64,000 nt of DNA, taken from positions 186,001 through 250,000 of the forward strand of contig NZ_QGDS01000002.1 in assembly GCF_003149105.1 (NCBI RefSeq). Reading direction: 5' to 3'. This document shows, one piece after another, positions 42,772 through 51,600 of this stretch (its first letter is position 1; every line of letters starts with the position of its first letter). Origin of the DNA: Faecalicatena contorta. GTDB lineage: Bacteria; Bacillota; Clostridia; Lachnospirales; Lachnospiraceae. Below the pieces are notes generated by a model, which did not search any database, had not been told where the DNA came from, and saw only the letters and a program-made list of their open reading frames with translations. Position numbers and translations under genes: made by a program.

Positions 42772-44631
42772 ATGGCAAAGGAAGTAAAGAGAAAATGCAT
42801 TGAAATTGGAATAGGAACACTTTTATACATTAATGCATTATTTTCGGTCAGGCACTGGGAAATTTCCGGGAGAACACAGATGCTGCTGTTTTTGCTGCCG
42901 TATCTTATACTGACACTGGGAATATTCTGGGATATGCTGAAAGAACTAAAAAAACTATATATTTTCAATGAGAATCTATTGATTATAATTGCCACAGTCG
43001 GCGCATTTGCAATAGGCAGGTATACGGAGGCCGTAGGGGCCATCTTGTTTTTCCAGTTGGGAAAGGCAGTGGAGGTGGTTTCCCTGATCCGGAGCAGAAA
43101 GTCGATTGCCAAATTTATTGATATCCGCCCGGAATATGCGAACCGTAAGGTACAGGGCAGTGAGCAGCGGGTACATCCAAGAGAATTGGAGCTGCGTCAT
43201 ATTATTATTATTAAACCGGGTGAGAAGATTCCGGTGGATGCGGTTGTCACCCAGGGAAGCAGTCTGGTAGATATGAAGGCACTGACTGGGGAAGCGGAAC
43301 CGGGAGAAGTGAAAATCGGAGACAGGCTCTACAGCGGGAGCATTAATATAAGCGGGGTGCTTGAGGCAAGAGTCGCCAGGATGTATGATGACTCAACAGC
43401 TTCCAGGATTATGGACCTGGTGGAAAATGCCAACAATAACAAAGCACAAAGCGAAAACTTTGTAGATAAATTCACGAAATATTATACTCCGGCAGTGACC
43501 CTTTTGGGGCTTCTTGTTATGATTCTTCCCCCTATGATGATGTCGGGGGATAACCAGCAGGAGTGGTTGTATAGAGGGCTGGTTTTCCTCGTTGCGGCCT
43601 GTCCCTGCGGACTCCTTGTTTCCGTACCACTAGCGTTTTTGGGTGGAATTGGTGCTGCATCCCGTCAGGGTGTGCTGGTAAAGGGCAGTTATTTCCTTGA
43701 AGCTCTTTCTAAAACCGAGACGTTTGTATTTGATAAGACGGGAACATTAACGGAAGGGGTATTTCGTGTAAAAGGTATTTACCCTAAACACATGGAGAAA
43801 AGTGAATTTCTGGAATTGACGGCATATGGGGAGGCTTACTGTAACCATCCCATTGCGGTATCACTTCGTGAGGCATATGGAAAAGGAATCAATGCAGGCA
43901 GAGTGGAATCTATCAAAGAATATTCCGGCTTTGGTGTGTGTGCCCAGATTGACGGCAGGCAGGTATGTATAGGGAATTCTAAGTTTATGAATCAGCAGGG
44001 TCTCTTTTACCAGCCGGTGCATGGAGTTGGTACAGCAGTACATGTGGCTGTGGACGGACAGTATGAGGGATATATATTAATTACCGATATCATCCGCCCT
44101 GATGTGAAATGGATGCTCCGTTGGATGCAGAAGCATCAGCTTGAGGTAGTTATGCTCACTGGGGATAATCGGGATGTGGCGGAAAGTGTGGCGAAACAGC
44201 TTGGCATAAGTTATGTTTATGCGAATCTGATGCCTGAGGAAAAGGTAGAGCAGGTTCGTGAGTTTATGGATAGCCAGCAGGAAGAGGAGAAGGTTGCTGT
44301 TGTTGGAGACGGAATAAATGATGCACCTGTACTGGCATTGGCGGATATTGGAATCGCTATGGGGGGACTTGGAGCAGATGCTGCTTTGGAAGCTGCTGAT
44401 GTGATCTTGATGAAGGATGAGCCATCCAGGATTGTCAATGCCATTAAGATATCAAAGGGTACCATCCGGGCCGTGAAACAGAATCTGGTTTTTGCAATAG
44501 GAATGAAGGCCATCCTTTTATTTATGGCGGTCTTTGGATATATGACGATGCAGAATGCAATTATTGCGGATATAGCAGTGATGATGATTAATGTATTAAA
44601 TTCTTTTTGGGTATTAAAATATCCGGGATAG
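42772..44631 (+). CDS. Second heavy-metal P-type ATPase without N-terminal metal domain
   Basis: A 619-residue P1B-type pump. It has no HMA domain or His tail. It shows TGEAEPGE where most pumps have TGES or TGEP, the metal site ACPCGLLVSVPLAFLGG, phosphorylation motif DKTGTLTEG, YCNHPIAV in place of the usual SxHP, and GDGINDAP. All catalytic residues are present. AGAGGGGG precedes the ATG at 42772. It follows arsR by 38 bases and is probably co-transcribed with it. A different ion preference from the first pump is possible. Confidence 0.9.
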   Translation: MAKEVKRKCIEIGIGTLLYINALFSVRHWEISGRTQMLLFLLPYLILTLGIFWDMLKELKKLYIFNENLLIIIATVGAFAIGRYTEAVGAILFFQLGKAVEVVSLIRSRKSIAKFIDIRPEYANRKVQGSEQRVHPRELELRHIIIIKPGEKIPVDAVVTQGSSLVDMKALTGEAEPGEVKIGDRLYSGSINISGVLEARVARMYDDSTASRIMDLVENANNNKAQSENFVDKFTKYYTPAVTLLGLLVMILPPMMMSGDNQQEWLYRGLVFLVAACPCGLLVSVPLAFLGGIGAASRQGVLVKGSYFLEALSKTETFVFDKTGTLTEGVFRVKGIYPKHMEKSEFLELTAYGEAYCNHPIAVSLREAYGKGINAGRVESIKEYSGFGVCAQIDGRQVCIGNSKFMNQQGLFYQPVHGVGTAVHVAVDGQYEGYILITDIIRPDVKWMLRWMQKHQLEVVMLTGDNRDVAESVAKQLGISYVYANLMPEEKVEQVREFMDSQQEEEKVAVVGDGINDAPVLALADIGIAMGGLGADAALEAADVILMKDEPSRIVNAIKISKGTIRAVKQNLVFAIGMKAILLFMAVFGYMTMQNAIIADIAVMMINVLNSFWVLKYPG

Positions 44632-44641
44632 GGGAGTTGTT

Positions 44642-45184
44642 GTGAAGAAAGTAATGGTGTGTGCAGTTTTGACGGTCCTGTTGCTGACAGGATGCCAAAA
44701 CGAGATAAAAGAAGGAACGAAACAATTGGAGGAACAGCAGTATACGGAGGCTGTCGGTTCCTTTGAGAAGGCGCTGGAGAAGAAAAAGGACACAGCAGAG
44801 GCGTACAGGGGATTGGGAATGGCTTATTATGAGCAGCAGGACTATCAGTCAGCCAAAGAGGCTTTCCAGCAGGTGCTGGCTAATAATGGAGAAGCCACAC
44901 CCGTACTCTACAATTTGCTTGGAGTCTGTTCTATGCATCTGGAAGATTATCAGGGTGCCTTGGATGCCTTTTCCCAGGGCCTTGCTCTGGCAGACGGAGA
45001 AAACGGGGATACGGACGGACAGAAGGATGCAGGTACTGTTCAGGAAATGAAATTTAATGAAATTGTGTGTTATGAAAGGCTGTTAGACTGGAAGAGTGCT
45101 AAGGAAAAAATAGCCGAGTATATCAGCACTTATCCTGATGATAAGGAAGCACAGAAAGAAGCGGCTTTTTTAAGCACCAGATAG
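44642..45184 (+). CDS. Lipoprotein with TPR repeats
   Basis: A 180-residue exported lipoprotein. The signal peptide ends in LLLTGC with the lipobox Cys near residue 18. Three or four TPR units follow (KQLEEQQYTEAVGSFEKALE, AYRGLGMAYYEQQDYQSAKE, YNLLGVCSMHLEDYQGALDA), and a last helix pair. TPR lipoproteins act as scaffolds for protein complexes on the cell surface. It starts with GTG, 10 bases after the ATPase stop, so it belongs to the same operon, which is unusual for a metal locus. Confidence 0.85.
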   Translation: MKKVMVCAVLTVLLLTGCQNEIKEGTKQLEEQQYTEAVGSFEKALEKKKDTAEAYRGLGMAYYEQQDYQSAKEAFQQVLANNGEATPVLYNLLGVCSMHLEDYQGALDAFSQGLALADGENGDTDGQKDAGTVQEMKFNEIVCYERLLDWKSAKEKIAEYISTYPDDKEAQKEAAFLSTR

Positions 45185-45254
45185 GTGTTTTTAAAAAGCC
45201 GGACATCTCAGATAGGGCTGCCTGAAAGAAAAGGCAGCGGAACAGGAGAGAAGG

Positions 45255-45821
45255 ATGAAATACAGCTATCAGATTACAGAATATTGTCACCGTTTCCTTG
45301 AAATGTATATAGAATCTGGTGATATCTGTGTGGACGCCACTGCCGGGAATGGAAACGACACAGAGTTTTTATGCAGAATGACCGGGGAAAGCGGGCAGGT
45401 GTATGCATTTGATATACAGCCCCAGGCAATAGAGTGCACAAAGGAACGGATAAGAAAGCTGGGCTTTGAATCCCAGGTCCGCCTGATACAGGATGGGCAT
45501 GAAAAGATGGGAGAGTACGTAAAGGAAAGCGTATCTGCCATCGTTTTTAATTTTGGATATCTGCCAGGCGGAGATCACCGGATATCCACCCAGCCGGCGA
45601 GCAGCCTGGAAGCCATACAGGAAGGCATGAAATTGCTGAAAATTGACGGAGTAATGAGCCTGTGCATCTACAGCGGGCAAGATTCAGGATACGAGGAAAA
45701 AGAAGCAATACTCTCATATTTGAAAGAATTAGACTCAAAACGTTGGCTGGTAATTGTGAACAGCTTTCATAATAGAAAAAATGATCCGCCCATTCCGGTC
45801 TTTATCATCCGGTTAAAGTAA
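45255..45821 (+). CDS. mnmM: tRNA (mnm5s2U34) methyltransferase, MnmM/YtqB family
   Basis: A 188-residue class I SAM methyltransferase. It has DATAGNGNDTEFLCR (SAM loop), VYAFDIQPQAIECTKERI, and the family mark FNFGYLPGGDHR. Related YtqB/MnmM proteins in Bacillus methylate aminomethyl-uridine at position 34 of some tRNAs. GGAGAGAAGG precedes the ATG. It follows the TPR lipoprotein by 70 bases and faces the GntR gene. Confidence 0.88.
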   Translation: MKYSYQITEYCHRFLEMYIESGDICVDATAGNGNDTEFLCRMTGESGQVYAFDIQPQAIECTKERIRKLGFESQVRLIQDGHEKMGEYVKESVSAIVFNFGYLPGGDHRISTQPASSLEAIQEGMKLLKIDGVMSLCIYSGQDSGYEEKEAILSYLKELDSKRWLVIVNSFHNRKNDPPIPVFIIRLK

Positions 45822-45833
45822 TAATAGTCCATC

Positions 45834-46196
45834 TCAATTCTGCCGATCTTCGGCGGGGATGTGTTTTTCTAACAGGGATGTAACTTCCTGCTCCGAATAT
45901 CCCAACTTTTCAAGAGATGTATATAGGCTGCGGGTCAGGTGATTACATTCTTCCATTTTTAGCTGAATGAGCAGCTGCCGGTTATGGATAACAAAATAGC
46001 CTGATGTCTGGTTTTTATAAATTAACCCTCGTCTCTCTAACTCATAAAAAGTTCGTTGTACCGTAGTTGTGCTAAGGTTTTCCCGCCCTGCCACCTCCCG
46101 GATAGAAGGGAGTTTGCTTCCCGGTGGATAGCTTCCATTTAGTATCTTAATCCCGATCTTCTCCGCAATTATATCTTTTACAAAACGGTTTCTCAT
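45834..46196 (-). CDS. GntR-family regulator, short YtrA type
   Basis: A 120-residue repressor. The winged helix (about 10-75) shows IKILNGSYPPGSKLPSIREV, then NLSTTTVQRTFYELERRGLI and SGYFV. The C-terminal tail is only about 45 residues, which is the YtrA subgroup that controls adjacent ABC exporter genes. Here the ABC genes beside it are broken, so its normal target is lost or elsewhere. It is transcribed on the minus strand, downstream of the ABC remnants. Confidence 0.88.
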   Translation of the reverse strand: MRNRFVKDIIAEKIGIKILNGSYPPGSKLPSIREVAGRENLSTTTVQRTFYELERRGLIYKNQTSGYFVIHNRQLLIQLKMEECNHLTRSLYTSLEKLGYSEQEVTSLLEKHIPAEDRQN

Positions 46197-46215
46197 GTTA
46201 TCTCTCCTTTTTTAT

Positions 46216-46600
46216 TTATATGAATTTTGATTTACAGGTTTTTTGATACATAATGCTTGCTGCGGTAATAGCTGCCGCTGCTACACCCCATAATGCGGGC
46301 ATAAGCGGAAAGGACAGGGTCCAATGAAGCAAAACAGGCAGAGCAACTGCCGCTATGCTGATTATATTTGATACAATGACAGGGAAACTTTGTTTTACGA
46401 CCAACATCTCATTTTCCCATGCGTAATTGGGATATTTTTTATTGAGGATGCCCCAAGTACAGCAGTGAATACTGAGTAGGCTATAGGAATAAGCAGCATA
46501 CTCAATATTTGGAATGGATTCATACTTAGGCGTGCCACAAGGGCAAACACAGCCAGAAAGTAGCCAAAAGCGTGTAAAGTCAAGTTTACTGCCAGCTTTA
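46216..46600 (-). pseudogene. Remnant of ABC-2 type permease
   Basis: Pieces of one membrane protein appear in two frames. Frame one has AFGYFLAVFALVARLSMNPF and ILSMLLIPIAYSVFTAVLG (about 46590-46450). Frame two continues with NKKYPNYAWENEMLVVKQS and a series of hydrophobic helices ending MYQKTCKSKFI at 46216. The N-terminal part is missing. The frame change and loss of the start show it is not functional. Confidence 0.75.
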
Positions 46601-47081
46601 ATAATGGCAACTTTGTTGCAAAGTTTTTCAGCAACATCAAGAACGTGAGTGGAAAAGAAAATTGCAGCGCCATTTGATACACATTCCTGCATTACCTGTT
46701 TCAATAAATTTCAAATAAATCGCTATATTTTTTAATAGCCTGTGTTCGCTGGGAAGTTGGAATATTATATAGATCTGCAATAAAGTTAATATATTGATAA
46801 CCTGTTAAATGCTCATATAAATCAGGATTATCCGGAATATATGCAAGCATGGATTTACAGGCTATGGGGTCTCTCTTGATGGAATGACCGCCGATGCTGA
46901 TTTCACCTTCATCAAAATCATGGATGCCTGCTGCTGCTTTGAGTGTTGTTGTTTTCCCGGTTCCTTTTGCCCCAATGAATCCGAAAATATCGCCTGCCTC
47001 AATAGAAAAAGTCAAGCTGTCAACTGCTTTCTTTTTGCCGTTATAGATTTTTGTAAAGTTTTTAATTTCCAAGATAGACAT
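46592..47081 (-). pseudogene. Truncated ABC transporter ATP-binding protein
   Basis: The first 126 residues read as an ABC ATPase N-terminus starting MSILEIKNFTKIYNGKKKAV. The P-loop is GAKGTGKTTT, and the Q-loop region follows. The frame then stops at 46701. A second frame picks up AAIFFSTHVLDVAEKLCNK, the H-loop end of the same family. The signature and Walker B segment between are gone (about 60 residues). So an internal deletion with frameshift has killed the gene. GGAG precedes the ATG at 47081 and a TetR-type operator lies upstream. Confidence 0.82.
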
Positions 47082-47097
47082 AAATAAATTCTCCATT

Positions 47098-47111
47098 ACT
47101 GACAGTTTGTC
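47098..47111. promoter_or_regulatory. TetR operator-like site before the ABC remnant
   Basis: ACTGACAGTTTGTC matches exactly the site at 47845-47858 and contains a TGACA-like inverted repeat. It is 17 bases upstream of the ABC ATPase start codon. Confidence 0.7.
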
Positions 47112-47156
47112 GGTTGGTGAGCTAAGAATAACCAATGGAAAATGCCATTGGCTTTC

Positions 47157-47768
47157 TTAGCTGGTAAAAATAGTTGTTTTTGCGCCTAATACGCATTCTA
47201 ATAAGTTTTTGTACGCCACAACATAGTTTTTCTTTTCGTCATTGGACAAAGCACTTAAATCAATAGAAACAAAGACGTAACCCCTCATCAAAAAAGAAGC
47301 TGTTTCCAGTGGATAGGATACATGAAATACCCCCTCTGCAATTCCCTGCTCAATGATATGGGTAAAATAGGTTGTTATTTTACTGGAAACTTTATGGGCA
47401 AAACGATCCATAACGTAGCGGTTTTGCTCCAGATCCACGGTTTTTTGCAATGCAATCGTGTTAGTAGTAATTGAATCTGGGGGGATTAAAGTGGCTTCAA
47501 TAAAAAACCGAATCTTTTCTATCGCGGATTTTTCACTATAAGTAATCTCAAATAACCGCTGTAACATTGGTTCTGAATACCGCTCTACCAAACAATAAAG
47601 TATGTCCTCTTTGTCTTTGAAATGATAATACAACAGGCCGCGGGATATTTTAACTTCATCAATAATATCCTGTGTTGTTGTTTTCAAATACCCTTTTTCA
47701 ATAAACAGGCGCAACGCCGCTTCCATAATTTCAGCCTTGCGGACTTCCGGCTCTTTTACATCTCGCAT
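47157..47768 (-). CDS. TetR-family regulator
   Basis: A 203-residue regulator. The helix-turn-helix is IMEAALRLFIEKGYLKTTTQ followed by IIDEVKISRGLLYYHFKDKE, the classic TetR N-terminus. The C-terminal domain is AT-rich and helical and would bind a small molecule. The identical palindromic site lies before this gene (47845) and before the ABC remnant (47098), so it once controlled both. The gene is intact although its exporter is broken. Confidence 0.9.
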   Translation of the reverse strand: MRDVKEPEVRKAEIMEAALRLFIEKGYLKTTTQDIIDEVKISRGLLYYHFKDKEDILYCLVERYSEPMLQRLFEITYSEKSAIEKIRFFIEATLIPPDSITTNTIALQKTVDLEQNRYVMDRFAHKVSSKITTYFTHIIEQGIAEGVFHVSYPLETASFLMRGYVFVSIDLSALSNDEKKNYVVAYKNLLECVLGAKTTIFTS

Positions 47769-47844
47769 ACTATCACCTTGTATAATAAATTCATAGAGGA
47801 ATTCACTATATATTTTCCTCTACTAATGATAGTGTACAATATTA

Positions 47845-47858
47845 ACTGACAGTTTGTC
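47845..47858 (-). promoter_or_regulatory. TetR autoregulatory operator overlapping -35
   Basis: The TGACA-AAC-TGTCA palindrome includes the -35 box TTGACA of the minus-strand promoter; TACACT follows 18 bases on as a -10 box. Binding would block the regulator's own transcription. Confidence 0.72.
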
Positions 47859-47994
47859 AATTTCTTGTTATGATTTATCTTATTCTTGTTGATTTCATCA
47901 GACGGGAGTATAATACACTTGTGAGAAAGTGCCCGGGGAATATTGATTTAAGAGATTTTTTAGCAGACTCCGTAAATATTTGCAAGAAGGCATA

Positions 47995-48021
47995 CTTCTT
48001 GAACTACTAATGTTTAAGAAG
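47995..48021 (-). repeat. ATTAGYA hairpin repeat, locus D (one unit)
   Basis: On the minus strand CTTCTTAAAC, loop ATTAGTA, GTTCAAGAAG, followed by TATGCC. The rest of the 420-base gap (47769-48190) holds the TetR operator, this repeat and the hflX leader; no gene was seen. Confidence 0.75.
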
Positions 48022-48158
48022 ATATGAAATGTCACAGTGATTTTTAGTCAATAAAAATGGTGAAATATCCTGAAAAAAGTTTTATAATATAAAATTAGCG
48101 GGTAAAGATAAATTGTATATATAAATTATAAAATAAGAATATTCTGAAAAAGGAAAGC

Positions 48159-48188
48159 AAAAGGGTCAGTCCCTTTTTTTGAGGTGAT
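48159..48188 (+). promoter_or_regulatory. Attenuator-like hairpin directly before hflX
   Basis: AAAAGGG (48159-48165) pairs with CCCTTTT (48171-48177) and the T run reaches 48180. The ribosome site GAGGTGAT starts at 48181. A TATAAT-like box near 48083 would give a leader of about 90 bases. This is a terminator in the leader, not at a gene end. Confidence 0.65.
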
Positions 48189-48190
48189 GC

Positions 48191-49432
48191 ATGTCTGTAT
48201 ATGAAATGGAAGAACAAAAGGAATGTATGATTCTTGTCGGTGTACAACTGAATGAGAATGAGAAGACGGAAGAGTCTCTGGATGAGCTGGCTGAGCTTGT
48301 GGAAACTGCGAAAGCGGGAGTGGCAGGCCGGGTGATACAGAACAGGGAGGCAATTCATCCTGTGACTTATGTGGGAAAAGGAAAACTGCTGGAGATAAAG
48401 GAATTGCTGTGGGAGACGGAGGCAAGCGGCATTGTATGTGATGATGAACTTTCTTCCATACAGCTTCACAACCTGGAACGGGAACTGGAGTGTAAGGTGA
48501 TTGACAGAACTCTTTTGATCCTGGATATTTTTGCTGCCCGTGCACTCAGCAGTGAAGGGAAAATACAGGTAGAACTGGCACAGTTGAAATATCGTGCAGC
48601 CCGTTTGGTAGGATTGCGGGATTCTCTGTCGCGTTTAGGCGGAGGAATCGGCACAAGAGGACCCGGAGAGAAAAAGCTGGAGATGGACCGTCGTCTGATC
48701 CGGGAAAGAATCAGCAGATTAAAGGGAGAATTAAAAGAGGTGGAGCAGCACCGGACACTTATCCGGACTCAGAGGAAGAGTTCGCATTTGAAGGTGGCTG
48801 CGCTGGTCGGTTATACCTCGGCAGGGAAGAGCAGTATTGAGAACGCACTGACAGGTGCGGGAATCCTGGAAGATGCAATGCTGTTTTCTACATTGGATAC
48901 AACCACCCGGGCATTGGAGCTGGACGGGAAGCAGGAAATTCTGCTGACGGATACGGTAGGATTTATCAGAAAACTGCCCCATCACTTGATTGAGGCGTTT
49001 AAAAGTACTCTTGAGGAAGCACGGTATGCTGATATTATCATTCACGTCGTGGATGCTTCGAATCCGCAGATGGACACTCAGATGTATGTAGTCTATGAAA
49101 CACTGCGGCAGTTGGGCGTGGAAGGAAAGCCGGTTATTACTTTGTTTAATAAGCAGGACAGGCTGGAGGGAGACGGCAGTTTCCGGGACTTTCAGGCGGA
49201 CTATTCTATTTTGTCATCGGCGAAGACCGGACAAGGGCTGGAAGAGTTAAAGGAAGTGCTTCTGGAAATTATACGCAGAGAGCAGATTTATATAGAAAGG
49301 CTTTATCCCTTCAGTGATGCAGGAAAAATTCAGCTTATCCGCAAGTATGGACAGCTCTTAGAGGAAGAGTATGTTGCGGAAGGCATTTTTGTAAAAGGTT
49401 ATGTCACTAAGGAAATATACGGTAAGATTTGA
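48191..49432 (+). CDS. hflX: Ribosome-splitting GTPase HflX
   Basis: A 413-residue GTPase that splits stalled ribosomes. The N-terminal HflX domain (about 10-185) has VGKGKLLEIKELL and RLGGGIGTRGPGEKKLEMDR. The G domain (about 200-370) has GYTSAGKSSIENAL (G1), DTVGF (G3) and NKQD (G4). Residues in the P-loop are slightly unusual (GKSS) but functional. GAGGTGAT precedes the ATG. An attenuator-like hairpin sits in the leader, which would suit induction by ribosome-targeting stress. MATE follows with 10 bases between. Confidence 0.94.
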   Translation: MSVYEMEEQKECMILVGVQLNENEKTEESLDELAELVETAKAGVAGRVIQNREAIHPVTYVGKGKLLEIKELLWETEASGIVCDDELSSIQLHNLERELECKVIDRTLLILDIFAARALSSEGKIQVELAQLKYRAARLVGLRDSLSRLGGGIGTRGPGEKKLEMDRRLIRERISRLKGELKEVEQHRTLIRTQRKSSHLKVAALVGYTSAGKSSIENALTGAGILEDAMLFSTLDTTTRALELDGKQEILLTDTVGFIRKLPHHLIEAFKSTLEEARYADIIIHVVDASNPQMDTQMYVVYETLRQLGVEGKPVITLFNKQDRLEGDGSFRDFQADYSILSSAKTGQGLEELKEVLLEIIRREQIYIERLYPFSDAGKIQLIRKYGQLLEEEYVAEGIFVKGYVTKEIYGKI

Positions 49433-49442
49433 AAGGCACAAA

Positions 49443-50816
49443 ATGAGAGAAGTAAGTAATCCGCTGGCTACAGAGCCGGTGGGGAAATTAATTGGAAAGT
49501 TTGCAGTACCGGCAGTAATTAGTATGCTGGTAGGTTCTTTGTATAATATTGTGGATCAGATATTCATCGGACAGGGTGTTGGAATGTTGGGAAACGCTGC
49601 GACCAACGTTGCCTTTCCGGTTACGATTATAGCAACAGCGGTGGCACTTCTGCTGGGAATCGGGAGTGCTACGAATTATAATCTTGAAACAGGGGCAGGA
49701 AAGAATGAGAGGGCTTGCGAGATAGCGGGGACAGGTCTGGCATGGCTTATGATAAGCGGACTGATAATTGCTGCTGTAGTACTCGTTTTTTTACAGCCCA
49801 TTTTACACGCTTTCGGGACTACGGAGGAGGTTCTTCCGTATGCCGTAGATTACACGTCAATTACAGCATTGGGAATTCCTTTTTTTGTACTGACAACCGG
49901 AGGCAACCATATAATCAGAGCAGACAGAAGTCCCATATACTCTATGGTGTGTATGCTGACAGGTGCGGTACTTAATACAATACTGGACCCCATCTTTATC
50001 TTTGGATTTCACTGGGGAATTAAAGGAGGGGCAATTGCCACTGTCATAGGGCAGGCTGTATCGGGATTTCTTGTTGTGTTATACTTTGTAAAATTCAGAA
50101 AAATGCATCTGAGTGCAGCATCACTGCGCCCAAAGGCTGTGTATCTGAAAAATATCATCGCTCTGGGAATGGCAGCATGTATCAATCAGATTGCTATGGC
50201 CGTAGTACAGATTGGGATGAATAATACTCTCCGCCATTATGGAGCATCTTCTATGTACGGAAGTGATATTCCTCTTGCATGTGCAGGGGTGATTTCTAAA
50301 GTCATCAGCGTATTCATGGCTATCTGCATCGGAATTTCCCAGGGATGCCAGCCCATATGGGGATTCAATTATGGGGCAGGAAATTACGGCAGGGTCAGGG
50401 AGACATATAAAAAAGCGGCGATTCTGTGTACCGCAGTCGCCACAATTTTCTTCCTGTGTTTCCAGATATTCCCCCGTCAGATTGTGAGTATATTTGGAAC
50501 GGGAAGTGAAGAATACTTTCATTTTGCAGAGAGATACTTACGGATATTTATGTTCATGACCTTTATAAATGGTATTCAGCCAATGTCCTCCGGATTTTTC
50601 ACGTCCATCGGAAAGGCAAGACTGGGGATTGTAATGTCGCTGACAAGGCAGGTTCTGTTTTTACTTCCGCTGATTTTAATTTTCCCGTTGTTTATGGGAA
50701 TTGATGGAGTTATGTATGCAGGTCCTATAGCAGACGCCGCGGCAGCAGCGATTGCAATTGTATTTGCCTACAAAGAATTGAACAAAATGAAGATTCTGGG
50801 TTCCTGTACTGTCTAA
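49443..50816 (+). CDS. MATE-family efflux transporter
   Basis: A 457-residue membrane antiporter with twelve hydrophobic helices. The first half has IGKFAVPAVISMLVGSLYNI and VDQIFIGQGVGMLGNAATNV, and the second repeats this pattern (GISQGCQPIWGFNYGAGNYG). This is the DinF/NorM-like layout of Clostridia. The start at 49443 is chosen over the in-frame 49401, which overlaps hflX by 32 bases without a site. Being 10 bases after hflX, it may share its antibiotic-responsive control. Its substrate is unknown. Confidence 0.92.
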   Translation: MREVSNPLATEPVGKLIGKFAVPAVISMLVGSLYNIVDQIFIGQGVGMLGNAATNVAFPVTIIATAVALLLGIGSATNYNLETGAGKNERACEIAGTGLAWLMISGLIIAAVVLVFLQPILHAFGTTEEVLPYAVDYTSITALGIPFFVLTTGGNHIIRADRSPIYSMVCMLTGAVLNTILDPIFIFGFHWGIKGGAIATVIGQAVSGFLVVLYFVKFRKMHLSAASLRPKAVYLKNIIALGMAACINQIAMAVVQIGMNNTLRHYGASSMYGSDIPLACAGVISKVISVFMAICIGISQGCQPIWGFNYGAGNYGRVRETYKKAAILCTAVATIFFLCFQIFPRQIVSIFGTGSEEYFHFAERYLRIFMFMTFINGIQPMSSGFFTSIGKARLGIVMSLTRQVLFLLPLILIFPLFMGIDGVMYAGPIADAAAAAIAIVFAYKELNKMKILGSCTV

Positions 50817-50828
50817 CAGTCAAAAAAA

Positions 50829-51560
50829 TTATAGGAACCCTCCATCTAATCCAATAATTTGTCCCGTCAGGTAGGCATGGCTTTCGGAAAGGTCAAGAAC
50901 CAAGTCGGCAACCTCCATGGGAGAGCCGAACCGTCCGGCAGGAACCTCATCCATCAGTGTGTGACGTTCCTGTTCGGATAATTGGGCATTCATGCCGGTA
51001 TCAATGACACCGCAGGCAATGGCGTTCACCTGGACATTGGACGGCGCCAGTTCTTTTGCCAATGCCTTTGTGAGACCGTTGACTCCGGCTTTCGTTGCGG
51101 AATAGGCAGCTTCGCAGGAAGCACCGCAGGTTCCCCACATGGAAGAAATACTAATGATTTTCCCAGACTTTTGAGAAACCATATAAGGGATTGCGGCGCG
51201 GGAGCAATAGAAGACGGAGGAGAGATTTGTGTGGAGTATCCTCTCCCAGTCAGAATCGCTCATATCTGTGAGCAGTCCGATGTAAGCCATTCCGGCATTG
51301 TTTACCAGAACATCCAGCCCTTTAGCAGAGGCTTCAATCTGCTGAAAAATACGGGACACATCGCCGGAATTACCCATATCGCCGGGAAGTGCCTGGCAAG
51401 AACCGCCTTCTGACAAAATCTGTTCCTGAACCTGCTCCAGTTCCTTTACGGAATTCCTGCAATTTATAAATACATGATAACCTGCACGGGCAAAAGTAAA
51501 TGCACAGGCTCTTCCAATACCTTTGGATGCACCAGTTATCAGCACACATTTCTTATCCAT
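50829..51560 (-). CDS. Short-chain dehydrogenase/reductase (FabG-like)
   Basis: A 243-residue NAD(P)H-dependent reductase. The cofactor loop is GASKGIGR, then NNAGMAYIG, and the catalytic Ser and YxxxK are in SISSMWGTCGASCEAAYSATKAG. It ends with QIIGLDGGFL. It resembles FabG but stands alone, so it may be the 5-aminopentanone reductase that acts on elongation factor P (YmfI type) rather than a fatty-acid enzyme. The choice cannot be made from sequence by eye. It converges on the MATE gene. Confidence 0.85.
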   Translation of the reverse strand: MDKKCVLITGASKGIGRACAFTFARAGYHVFINCRNSVKELEQVQEQILSEGGSCQALPGDMGNSGDVSRIFQQIEASAKGLDVLVNNAGMAYIGLLTDMSDSDWERILHTNLSSVFYCSRAAIPYMVSQKSGKIISISSMWGTCGASCEAAYSATKAGVNGLTKALAKELAPSNVQVNAIACGVIDTGMNAQLSEQERHTLMDEVPAGRFGSPMEVADLVLDLSESHAYLTGQIIGLDGGFL

Positions 51561-51600
51561 ATATAAAAACCTCTTTTCAAATATTCTCCTGATATTATAT

